The notes under the pieces: model-generated | The model's database searches: none | What the model saw: only the letters and a program-made list of their open reading frames with translations | What the model was told of the DNA's origin: nothing | DNA from: Promethearchaeota archaeon | GTDB taxonomy: Archaea; Asgardarchaeota; Lokiarchaeia; Sigyniarchaeales; SOKP01 | NCBI GenBank assembly: GCA_019057795.1 | Contig: JAHLWS010000067.1 | Coordinates: 16,984 to 80,983, forward strand | Direction of reading: 5' to 3' | Length of the DNA stretch: 64,000 nucleotides | Shown: positions 55,848 to 64,000 of the stretch, piece after piece | Layout: each line of letters starts with the position of its first letter | Position numbering within the stretch: position 1 is the first letter of the stretch | Program-made: the position numbers and the translations under genes

Positions 55848-57176
55848 TTGAAAAAGAAAGTCGAAGAAATTAGAAATATATTAATTAAACATGGTGAGTT
55901 CTTCCGAGAGGCAATCCCACTCATAGCTTCCGAAAATATCACAAGTCATGCTGTAGATGAGGCTTGTAATTCTGATTTTTCTCATAGATACGCAGAGGGG
56001 TGGGTTGGACAGCGTGTTTACGCAGGTTGTAAATATATCGATATGATTGAGGACATCTGTATGGAACTTGCAAAAGAATATTTCAAATGCGTTCATGCCG
56101 ATGTAAGGCCTATATCTGGCGTTGTTGCTAACCTAGCAATGTATAACGCATTTACATCAGAAAATAATGGTAAAATGTTAATAATGCCAATTCCAAAGGG
56201 GGGGCACATCTCTCACGCACCCAAATTCACAAAGAGTGGGATGGCAATTTATGGAACTGCGGGAACCGTACGAGGGTTGAATATTGAATACATGGCTTTT
56301 GATAACAATGAGATGAACATAGATCCTGATGCAACTTCAAAAATTATAAGGGAAGTTAAACCCGAAATGGTTTTATTTGGTGGTTCAGTGTTTCTTTTTC
56401 CCCATCCTGTCAAGGAACTTAGTGATGTAGCAAAAGAGGTGGGCGCTAATGTAGGTTATGACGCTGCTCATGTGGCAGGCTTGATTGGTTCAGGTTACTT
56501 TCAAGACCCTTTAAATGAAGGGGCGGATGCAATGACATTAAGCACGCATAAGACCCTTCCAGGGCCTCAACATGGCGCTCTTCTTTCAAATCGAGAGGAT
56601 TTAATCGATATATTAAGATCGTGTACTTTTCCTGCTTTATTATCTAACCATCACTTACATAACGTTGCTGGATTAGCCATAGCATTAGCAGAAATGTTAG
56701 AATTTGGTAAAGAATATCATAAAAACGTTATTAATAACGCTAAAGCTTTAGGTCAAGCTTTATATGAAAGGGGTATAAATGTACTTATGGAACATAAAGG
56801 TTTCACGGAATCTCATCAAATAGTTATTGATATAACTAATTTTGAGAAAATTATAGGTTTAGGAGGAGATATTGAAAGATTAGTAGAAGAAGCAAATATC
56901 ATCATTAATAGAAACCTCTTACCATGGGATATCGCGCAAGGTCGGCACTATCAAAACCCAGGCGGTTTAAGGTTAGGAACTTCAGAAGTTACCCGTCTTG
57001 GAATGGGCAAAAGTGAAATGGTTGATATCGCAGAATTTTTCAAAGATTTGTTGATTGACAAAAAGGATCCTAAGAAAGTTAAACAAGATGTATTGGAGTT
57101 TAGAAAGGATTTTCAAGAAATTAAGTATTGTTTTCAATCTCCAAATAAAGCGCATGAATACATGAAATTTTTTTAA
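55848..57176 (+). CDS. glyA: Serine hydroxymethyltransferase
   Basis: 442 residues from TTG 55848. The PLP lysine is K235 in S-T-H-K-T-L-P-G. It converts serine plus the C1 carrier to glycine plus methylene-carrier, feeding the MetF reaction. It precedes the rpoD block on the same strand by about 95 bp. Confidence 0.95.
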   Translation: MKKKVEEIRNILIKHGEFFREAIPLIASENITSHAVDEACNSDFSHRYAEGWVGQRVYAGCKYIDMIEDICMELAKEYFKCVHADVRPISGVVANLAMYNAFTSENNGKMLIMPIPKGGHISHAPKFTKSGMAIYGTAGTVRGLNIEYMAFDNNEMNIDPDATSKIIREVKPEMVLFGGSVFLFPHPVKELSDVAKEVGANVGYDAAHVAGLIGSGYFQDPLNEGADAMTLSTHKTLPGPQHGALLSNREDLIDILRSCTFPALLSNHHLHNVAGLAIALAEMLEFGKEYHKNVINNAKALGQALYERGINVLMEHKGFTESHQIVIDITNFEKIIGLGGDIERLVEEANIIINRNLLPWDIAQGRHYQNPGGLRLGTSEVTRLGMGKSEMVDIAEFFKDLLIDKKDPKKVKQDVLEFRKDFQEIKYCFQSPNKAHEYMKFF

Positions 57177-57271
57177 TTCATTTTTTTACTTTTTTTAACC
57201 TAAATAGTAAAATTTATCTTAAATTACATATTTCTACAAGTATTTATACAATATTTACAAAAGTATGATAT

Positions 57272-58120
57272 ATGAGTACTATGAGCCCTCTAAAACTCGA
57301 TGTTCTTAAAAAAAGTGAACATAAAATAGTATTTGTAACAGAAGGCGTTTCTATTGAAATGATTAATGCTATACGGCGAATAATACTAACTGAGGTTCCT
57401 GTTATGGCAATTGATGAAATAATCATCCTAAAAAATGATAGCCCGCTTTACGACGAGATTATTTCTCATAGGCTAGGTTTAATTCCTCTGAAAACAGATT
57501 TAGATGCATACAAGCTACCTCACGAGTGCGATTGTTTAGGATATGGATGTCCCTTATGCCAGGTCTCTTTAACTTGCGAAATTACAAATACAACTAATGC
57601 ACCATTAGAGATTTACTCGGGTGATTTAATTTCGAACGACCCTAAGATCGTACCAGTTGATCCATACATCCCAATTGTCAAGATTGATAAGAACGCAAAA
57701 ATAATTATTGAAGCTTACGCAATCTTAGGTTTCGCTAAAAATCACGCAAAATGGCAAGCAGTATCAAATGTGTCTTACAGACTTTATCCCATAGTTGAAT
57801 TTGATGCAAATGAGCTAAAAGACCCAGAGGAAAAAAAATTAATAGTTAAAATGTGCCCCGAAAAGCTATTTGAATTAATTAGCAATGATTCTTTAAAATT
57901 AAAAGAGGATTATTGGAAAACTTGCACTTTATGTATGGCTTGTGAGAAAAACAGTAATGGTAAGATTAAAGTAGTTCCAAAGAAAGGTGTATATATCTTT
58001 TCAATAGAGAGCGATGGTGTTTTACCTTTTGATGTATTAATCAGAAAGGTTTTCGAGATTTTTAACGAAAAAACTGATGAATTTGTTATGAAATTAGAGG
58101 AACTTGAGATAGAATCATAG
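57272..58120 (+). CDS. rpoD: DNA-directed RNA polymerase subunit D (Rpb3-like)
   Basis: 282 residues. It has the alpha-type dimerisation fold with an inserted Cys-rich, ferredoxin-like domain (C-P-L-C near 95, C-T-L-C-M-A-C near 215). It pairs with RpoL to nucleate RNA polymerase assembly. It begins the ribosomal-protein block; the usual upstream S13-S4-S11 genes are absent. Confidence 0.95.
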   Translation: MSTMSPLKLDVLKKSEHKIVFVTEGVSIEMINAIRRIILTEVPVMAIDEIIILKNDSPLYDEIISHRLGLIPLKTDLDAYKLPHECDCLGYGCPLCQVSLTCEITNTTNAPLEIYSGDLISNDPKIVPVDPYIPIVKIDKNAKIIIEAYAILGFAKNHAKWQAVSNVSYRLYPIVEFDANELKDPEEKKLIVKMCPEKLFELISNDSLKLKEDYWKTCTLCMACEKNSNGKIKVVPKKGVYIFSIESDGVLPFDVLIRKVFEIFNEKTDEFVMKLEELEIES

Positions 58121-58316
58121 TTAATCAAGAATTTATTAAAATATCATAAATGTTACAGATTTATTTAAATAACTTTCTAATTCTTTTTTATTTTGATGTC
58201 GCATGTGTAGTCATCTAAGCCCTAATGTAAAAGACTTTCAAACAAATCGATAAAATATTTAAGTTTTGAGCAATTTTCAAGATTAATATTTTAAAATTTC
58301 AATAATTGAGCACAAA

Positions 58317-58673
58317 ATGAGCCATCGAATTACGGGACCAAGTAATTATTACAATCGGAAACTGATTAGAGAATTGTGGAAGACAAAAAGGCGAATTTGG
58401 AAAAAGGTTTCAAAAAAGCTATCAGGACCTAGGAGTAATAGAGTAGAAGCAAATCTCTACCGGATCAATAAAAAAACTAAAGAAAATGATGTTATAGTGG
58501 TTCCAGGCAAGGTATTGTCACTTGGCGATTTAGACCACAAATTAACTATTGCGTGTTTAGATTGTTCTAAACCTGCTCGAAAAAAAATTGAAATTTCAGG
58601 GAGCAAACTCTTGTCAATTGAAGAATTGCTTGAACAAAATCCTGAAGGAAAAGAAGTAAAGGTATTTTTCTGA
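58317..58673 (+). CDS. rpl18e: Ribosomal protein eL18
   Basis: 118 residues with the basic N-terminus and the V-V-P-G-K-V-L-S-L-G-D-L segment of L18e. It stands before uL13 and uS9 in the usual archaeal order, separated by 24 bp and 5 bp respectively from its successors. Confidence 0.96.
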   Translation: MSHRITGPSNYYNRKLIRELWKTKRRIWKKVSKKLSGPRSNRVEANLYRINKKTKENDVIVVPGKVLSLGDLDHKLTIACLDCSKPARKKIEISGSKLLSIEELLEQNPEGKEVKVFF

Positions 58674-58697
58674 TAATTAAAAACGAGAGAGATTTAA

Positions 58698-59168
58698 ATG
58701 CAAGAATATCTGTTAATAGACGCAACAAATAAGATTCTAGGACGGTTTTGTAGTCAAGTAGCTAAGAAAGCGCTATTAGGTGAACAAATTGTTATAATTA
58801 ATGCTAAAGAAGCAATAATTAGTGGTACTAAACAAAATATTCATGAAAAATATTTATCTAAGCTCAATATTAGCACTGCTACAAACCCTAGAAGAGGACC
58901 TTTCTGGCCAAGGCGACCTGACACTTTCATGAGAAATATAATTAAAAAAATGCTCCCAACAAAGAAAATCCGAGGTAAAGACGCACTTAAAAGGGTTCAT
59001 GTGTATATCGGAGCTATTCCACACCGCTTCCAGAACAGGTATCAAAAGTTAATTCCTACAAAGATACCTAATGCGGATAAGCAAAGACTCTCGTACTATA
59101 ACAAATTTATTACCTTAGAAAACCTTTGTTCTCGAATTGGATGGAAAAATACACAAATTGAGGCTTAA
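58698..59168 (+). CDS. rplM: Ribosomal protein uL13
   Basis: 156 residues. The family features are an early I-L-G-R-F-C-S-Q-V-A strand-helix, a G-T-K-Q-N segment and the R-R-G-P-F-W-P-R-R-P-D patch. It binds 23S rRNA. Confidence 0.96.
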   Translation: MQEYLLIDATNKILGRFCSQVAKKALLGEQIVIINAKEAIISGTKQNIHEKYLSKLNISTATNPRRGPFWPRRPDTFMRNIIKKMLPTKKIRGKDALKRVHVYIGAIPHRFQNRYQKLIPTKIPNADKQRLSYYNKFITLENLCSRIGWKNTQIEA

Positions 59169-59173
59169 ATACC

Positions 59174-59590
59174 ATGTCTGAAAGAACAAAAATAATTCAA
59201 TCTTCGGGTAAAAGAAAAACAGCGATTGCTCGAGCCGTATTAAAATATCCTGCGAAAGGACAGATTAAAATTAACAACGTACCTCTAAAAAATTATGAAC
59301 CGGATATTGCTAGAATGAGAATCCAAGAAGTTTTCGAAGTTATCGATCATCCCAAGTTAGAAAAATGTGATATCACTGTACGCGTAAAAGGTGGTGGAAC
59401 AATGGGTCAAACAGATGCCGTCCGTATTGCAATTGCTAAATCCATAAATAAATTTATTGGAACAAAAACTATTGAAAAAATGTTTAGAGAATATGACGAA
59501 TCTTTACTCTCGGGAGATTCAAGACGCACAGAACCAAAACATTTTGGTGGAAAAAAAGCTCGTGCTCGAAGGCAAAAATCATTTAGATAA
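59174..59590 (+). CDS. rpsI: Ribosomal protein uS9
   Basis: 138 residues ending in the typical basic tail A-R-A-R-R-Q-K-S-F-R, whose last residues reach the P-site tRNA. It closes the block; RpoN, RpoK and S2, which often follow in archaea, are not here. Confidence 0.96.
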   Translation: MSERTKIIQSSGKRKTAIARAVLKYPAKGQIKINNVPLKNYEPDIARMRIQEVFEVIDHPKLEKCDITVRVKGGGTMGQTDAVRIAIAKSINKFIGTKTIEKMFREYDESLLSGDSRRTEPKHFGGKKARARRQKSFR

Positions 59591-59610
59591 TTTACAATTC
59601 TTTTTATAAT

Positions 59611-60933
59611 TTAGTTTAACTCTACTTTTGCTCCTAATTTTTTAATATCTTCAATAAAATTTGGATAAGAATCCTTCACAATTTCGATATCCAATATCTG
59701 AGAAAAGCCTTCAGCATATAAACACGCAACGGTAAACGCCATAGCAACTCTGTGATCGTTTTCGTGATTTATGTTAGCACCTTTTAAGTTATCACAATGA
59801 TATATAGTAAGTTTATCTTCTTTTTCCTCTACTGTAACTCCCATTTTACCTAATTCTCTAGCAATTATTAATATTCTATCGCTTTCTTTATCTCTTAGAC
59901 TTGAAGCATTAAATAATTCAGTCTTACCCTTAGCAAATGCGCCAATAATTGATAATATAGGGAATAAGTCGGGATTTTCGCGGATATCAATGGGCAAACC
60001 AATTAATGGACATTTTTTTAGATTGCCATTAACAGTAATAGAATTTTTATCTCGATTAACTTCGATATTTGCTCCCATCTCTTGTAAAATCTTAATTATT
60101 TTTTGATCCCCTTGAGGTTTGTCAAAATTAAGATTGGTTATAATGATCTTAGAGTCTTCGGGAGACAGTATAGCCGCAGCTATAATAAAAGAAATAGAAG
60201 AAAAATCACCAGGTATTTCGTAAGTTTGGGCTCTATATTTCTGCCCACATGTAATTAGGTATTTACCAACTTTCAGTTCGTCTAAACTTTCTTGAATGTT
60301 AATTCCAAATGAGTTTAAAACATCTAAAGTTATATTTATGTATGGATAGGAAATAAGAGGAGATGTAATTTCAACTGTAATATGATCATTTTTTTTACAA
60401 ATTAACAATGGGCACACCATCAATAGAGCTGAAACAAACTGAGAACTAACATCTCCTTGAATTTCTATTGTACTACATTTTTTACTTTTTCGCTTGATAG
60501 TTAACGTTTCTTCAGTTAAGTCATAGCTACCCCCAATACTTTCCAAAGCATTTAATAATGGAAGAAGTGGTCTCCTTCTTTTAATAAATTCACCCGAAAA
60601 AGAAAGACCCCCTTTAATCATCATAGCTAACGCGCTAAATATCCTAATAGAAGTACCTGAATTTTTGCAGTCGAATAATGGATTAATTTGTTTAATTAAA
60701 CCTTCATATCTCTTAACTATATACTTATCGTTTGATCCTTTCGTAATTTTATGGCCCAAAGACTTTAAGAAATCTATAGTAACTTTAACATCACCAGAAG
60801 TTAAAGGGTTTTTAATTATTGATACTCCTTCAGCAAGGCTCGCAGCTATAAAAGCACGATGAGAATAGCTTTTAGAAGGTGGCGCAATAATTTCACCTTG
60901 AAGTCTCGTTGTAGGGGATATTCGAAGTTTCAT
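59611..60933 (-). CDS. aroA: 5-enolpyruvylshikimate-3-phosphate synthase (AroA)
   Basis: 440 residues with the P-P-S-K-S-Y-S-H-R-A active site at the start and the late R-x-K-E-S-D-R-like motif. It makes EPSP in the shikimate pathway. It is divergent from aroC, the next enzyme; 164 bp separate the two annotated starts. Confidence 0.95.
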   Translation of the reverse strand: MKLRISPTTRLQGEIIAPPSKSYSHRAFIAASLAEGVSIIKNPLTSGDVKVTIDFLKSLGHKITKGSNDKYIVKRYEGLIKQINPLFDCKNSGTSIRIFSALAMMIKGGLSFSGEFIKRRRPLLPLLNALESIGGSYDLTEETLTIKRKSKKCSTIEIQGDVSSQFVSALLMVCPLLICKKNDHITVEITSPLISYPYINITLDVLNSFGINIQESLDELKVGKYLITCGQKYRAQTYEIPGDFSSISFIIAAAILSPEDSKIIITNLNFDKPQGDQKIIKILQEMGANIEVNRDKNSITVNGNLKKCPLIGLPIDIRENPDLFPILSIIGAFAKGKTELFNASSLRDKESDRILIIARELGKMGVTVEEKEDKLTIYHCDNLKGANINHENDHRVAMAFTVACLYAEGFSQILDIEIVKDSYPNFIEDIKKLGAKVELN

Positions 60934-61124
60934 TTGGGATATTTCAACATTTAAAAGTATTAGTTATTAAATAAAAATAAAAGAAAACCTCGATTATAAC
61001 TTTATTTTTTTATAACTTAGAATTGCGATGGAGAAAGATTTATAAAAAATAATAAGTGAAAACTACTCTTAATATATTAATTATATCGTATAATTGATTG
61101 TATCCTTTAATTTTTATAGCTGAG

Positions 61125-62243
61125 ATGATAAAATTGGGAGATAACACATTTGGAAAAATATTTAAAATCACTTCGTTTGGAGAAAGTCATGGTATGTTAG
61201 TAGGTGTTATTATTGATGGAGCGCCTGCTGGGTTAGAATTTGATTTAGATATTATTCAAAGAGAATTAGATAAAAGAAGCCCTGGACAATCTCATTTAAC
61301 AACATCTCGAGCAGAATTAGATAAAGCCGAAGTTTTATCTGGAATTTTTAATAATAAAACGACAGGAGCTCCAATTTGTCTGATAGTCAAAAATGAGGAC
61401 GTAGATTCGTCAAAATATGAGCGATTTAAAGAATTGCTTAGACCGTCTCAAGTGGATTATGTTCTTTCGCAGAAATTTGGTGATTTCGCCGATTATCGCG
61501 GTTCTGGAAGATTTTCAGGAAGAATTACAGCAGGATTCGTAATGGCGGGAGCACTTGCTAAACAAATCTTAAGTAGGGTTAGTATTTCAGTCTTTGCATA
61601 TACAAGGAGTATTGGGAAAATTGAAGATTCAATAAATTATAATATTAAAGATATCAACACTTTTATCCAGAAACGAGAAATCTCACCTGTAAGAGCATTA
61701 AATCCAGATTTATCAAAAAAAATGGAACATGAAATTGAAGTAGTTCAAAAAGCTAACGATTCGATTGGAGGAACTATTAGTTGTATAATCAGTAACTTTC
61801 CCGTTGGAATTGGTGGACCTCTTTTCAATAGTCTTGAATCCAATATTAGCAAGGCTATTTTTTCTATACCCGCAATAAAAGGAATTGAGTTTGGTGCTGG
61901 GTTTAAGGCTGCAAAAATGAAAGGGTCTGAACATAACGACCCATGGACTATAAAAGAGGGGAAAATTAGAACCTTGAAAAATGATTCTGGTGGAATTATA
62001 GGAGGAATCTCTACAGGTATGCCAATTAAATTCACTGTTGCAGTCAAACCAACGCCTTCTATAGGATTAACTCAAAAAACAGTTAATGTTAAAACAATGA
62101 AAGAAGAGGAAATTAAAATAGAAGGGCGTCATGACCCGTGTATTGTCCCAAGAGCCGTTGTAGTTGTTGAGTCTATGGCGGCTATAGTTCTATTAGATTA
62201 TCTTTTAATTGAAGGAAAAATCCCTTCAGTGTTAAAAACTTAA
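61125..62243 (+). CDS. aroC: Chorismate synthase
   Basis: 372 residues. The family begins near N-T-F-G-K-I-F and F-G-E-S-H-G, so ATG 61125 is preferred to TTG 61098. FMN/EPSP-binding G-S-G-R-F-S-G and the late R-H-D-P motif are present. It converts EPSP to chorismate. Confidence 0.95.
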   Translation: MIKLGDNTFGKIFKITSFGESHGMLVGVIIDGAPAGLEFDLDIIQRELDKRSPGQSHLTTSRAELDKAEVLSGIFNNKTTGAPICLIVKNEDVDSSKYERFKELLRPSQVDYVLSQKFGDFADYRGSGRFSGRITAGFVMAGALAKQILSRVSISVFAYTRSIGKIEDSINYNIKDINTFIQKREISPVRALNPDLSKKMEHEIEVVQKANDSIGGTISCIISNFPVGIGGPLFNSLESNISKAIFSIPAIKGIEFGAGFKAAKMKGSEHNDPWTIKEGKIRTLKNDSGGIIGGISTGMPIKFTVAVKPTPSIGLTQKTVNVKTMKEEEIKIEGRHDPCIVPRAVVVVESMAAIVLLDYLLIEGKIPSVLKT

Positions 62244-62409
62244 ATATTTTTATTTTTTAAAAGAACTTAGATTTCCTTATGGACATTATAATTATCGCGT
62301 AATAATTAAAAATATTCTTAATTTTCTAAAAATATCTTGTATTATTGTAAAATTAATATATGTTATATTTATTCAAACAATTTATGATAAAAAAAGGAGA
62401 TAAAAAATA

Positions 62410-63852
62410 ATGAAGGGAGCAAAAGAAACTCTAACGGCAATTTTACTTGGTGCTGGTAATAGAGGAATGACTGTTTATGGTGAATATGCATTAAAATATC
62501 CAGAAAAGTTGAAATTTGTAGCAGTTGCTGAACCTATTAAGATCAGAAGAGAAAAATTTGCTCAACTTCATGAAATTCCACCTAATAAGTGTTTTATAAG
62601 TTGGGAGGATTTATTACAAGAAGAAAAATTAGTTGAAACTGCTTTTATTTGCACACAGGATCAAATGCACATTAAACCAACAATCAAGGCGTTAGAAATT
62701 GGGTACAATGTTCTATTAGAAAAACCTATGGCTCACACTTTAGAAGGTTGTATCAAAATTGTCAAAAAAGTTGAGGAAACTGGTAGAATACTAGGAATTA
62801 GCCATGTTTTAAGATATACAAATTTCTTTTCGACTATTAAAGATACTATTCAAAAAGGGTTATTGGGAAATCTTGTTAATATTTCACAACGAGAAAATGT
62901 AAGTTGGTATCATATGGCGCACAGTTTTGTTAGAGGAAACTGGAGGAATGTAAGAACATCATCCCCTATGATATTGGCAAAATGCTGTCACGATCTTGAT
63001 TTGTTATTTTGGATGGTTGGTGCTTTACCAAAAAAAATAAGTTCGTTTGGAAGTCTAATACATTTTAATTCAGTTAATGCTCCTAAGAATGCTCCAAAAT
63101 ATTGTGTTGAAGGATGTCCTATAGAAAATATTTGTTTGTATTACGCTCCAAGAATATATATCGATATAATTCCGATAATTCAAATATTAGAAAAAAGCGA
63201 TAAAAAAGGATTTAGGATTCTCGCTAATCTGAGAAAAAATCATATACAACTCTTAACTGGACTGAGCAAATTAATAAAACTTTTACAACGATTGAGATAT
63301 TGGAAGGATTGGCCTGTGGAACCTCTCTATTCCGGTCTTCCTGAAGAAAGCACCGAAGATTACTCTGATGAAACGAAAATGAAAATTCTAAAAACGAGTC
63401 CTTACGGTAGGTGCGTCTATAAATGCGATAACGATGTAGTTGACCATCAGGTTGTTAATATCGAATTCGAAAATAAAGTTACGGTTAATTTAACAATGCA
63501 TGGATTTAGCGAACGGGAGGGGCGTACATTAAGGATTGACGGAACTAAAGCTACGTTAATTGGACAATTCTCCGATGCGGGGCAGAAAATTACCTTATTC
63601 GATCATTTTTCAGGTACTGAAAAAGTAATTTTTTCTCAACAGCTCTCTCTTGATAGTTCTGGTCATGGCGGAGGCGATTTCTCGTTAATCGATGCGTTTT
63701 TAGAAACTTTAGTTGGTAAGAGCAAATCCCAACCTTTAACAAACGCAAACGAAACTTTAGAAAGTCATCTCATGGCTTTTGCTGCTGAAGAATCTCGCTT
63801 AAAAGGAAAAGTTATTGAGATGCGAGAGTTTCGTATAAAAGCACAAAAATAG
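62410..63852 (+). CDS. Gfo/Idh/MocA-family oxidoreductase
   Basis: 480 residues. The Rossmann motif A-I-L-L-G-A-G-N-R-G and E-K-P-M (residues around 100) identify the family. A Cys-containing insertion (around 225-245) makes it longer than the typical ~350. The substrate (a sugar or inositol derivative) is not known. A ribosome-binding GGAG precedes the ATG. The last 148 bp of the window hold no visible gene. Confidence 0.9.
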   Translation: MKGAKETLTAILLGAGNRGMTVYGEYALKYPEKLKFVAVAEPIKIRREKFAQLHEIPPNKCFISWEDLLQEEKLVETAFICTQDQMHIKPTIKALEIGYNVLLEKPMAHTLEGCIKIVKKVEETGRILGISHVLRYTNFFSTIKDTIQKGLLGNLVNISQRENVSWYHMAHSFVRGNWRNVRTSSPMILAKCCHDLDLLFWMVGALPKKISSFGSLIHFNSVNAPKNAPKYCVEGCPIENICLYYAPRIYIDIIPIIQILEKSDKKGFRILANLRKNHIQLLTGLSKLIKLLQRLRYWKDWPVEPLYSGLPEESTEDYSDETKMKILKTSPYGRCVYKCDNDVVDHQVVNIEFENKVTVNLTMHGFSEREGRTLRIDGTKATLIGQFSDAGQKITLFDHFSGTEKVIFSQQLSLDSSGHGGGDFSLIDAFLETLVGKSKSQPLTNANETLESHLMAFAAEESRLKGKVIEMREFRIKAQK

Positions 63853-64000
63853 AAATTTCGGTTAATTTTACAAAGGAATGATTAATTATTAAATTTTCGC
63901 CTAACTCTCCATAATTTAATCGTTCTAACAAATTTTTTTCATCTTTCACCTAATTCCTTAAACAATACTATCGTGTTATCTGTGGATTCTTGTCAGTCAA

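Noticed and set aside
58121..58316. Possible tRNA or box C/D RNA between rpoD and eL18
   Set aside because: No cloverleaf with a T-arm GTTC-A/G and acceptor pairing, and no paired C and D boxes, could be found.
61098..61098. TTG as start of chorismate synthase
   Set aside because: The family begins at the ATG 61125; the extra residues have no counterpart.
1..64000. CRISPR array or insertion sequence
   Set aside because: No regular 25-40-base repeats with spacers and no transposase-like ORF or terminal inverted repeats were seen.

Overview
The window is AT-rich archaeal DNA. It carries many genes typical of Asgard archaea (Lokiarchaeia-like): several small GTPases, one of which looks like a Rag/Arf-type GTPase with a C-terminal roadblock/longin-like domain; a two-ring Cdc48; a group II chaperonin; an archaeal RpoD-eL18-uL13-uS9 block; and HdrABC linked to MetV/MetF. 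No rRNA, tRNA, CRISPR array or insertion sequence was recognised. The assignment to Asgard archaea is an inference from gene content.

Positions 1-12.7 kb form an accessory, probably defensive region. It holds a partial protein with TFIIB-like cyclin folds and a RecB/Cas4-like nuclease site, a second small PD-(D/E)XK protein, a C39-like cysteine peptidase, a 1626-residue CHAT-NACHT-LRR protein with NLR-like architecture, and a DUF4062/TIR-like protein followed in frame by a 37-residue Cys/His ORF. Gaps here are long and contain short repeats and ORF remnants.

Positions 12.9-18.2 kb are a minus-strand protein-quality cluster: Hsp20-like protein, Cdc48 with an HbYX tail, an ArsR-type regulator, an HEXXH protein and a two-cluster ferredoxin with an apparent AUU start. 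Positions 18.4-26.2 kb hold an MglA-like GTPase, a core-MetE-type protein, a radical SAM enzyme, a solitary adenine methyltransferase, a dihydrolipoamide-dehydrogenase-like flavoprotein and 3-hydroxyacyl-CoA dehydrogenase.

Two MetV-MetF modules are present. One stands alone (26.4-28.1 kb, again with an apparent AUU start and a cluster of inverted repeats upstream). The other closes a tight hdrA-hdrC-hdrB-metV-metF-lrp operon (36.3-43.5 kb). Together with PEP carboxykinase, serine hydroxymethyltransferase and the MetE-like protein they suggest C1/acetyl-CoA metabolism in which methylene-C1 carrier reduction is coupled to heterodisulfide-reductase-type electron transfer.

Positions 44-64 kb are mostly core genes: a GTPase, PEPCK, thermosome (facing an Lrp regulator across tandem operator-like repeats), MsrB, TrpRS, the Rag-like GTPase, YjbQ, a tRNA-binding protein, TrmI, a COG1340-like coiled-coil protein, GlyA, RpoD and ribosomal proteins, AroA, AroC and a Gfo/Idh/MocA oxidoreductase.
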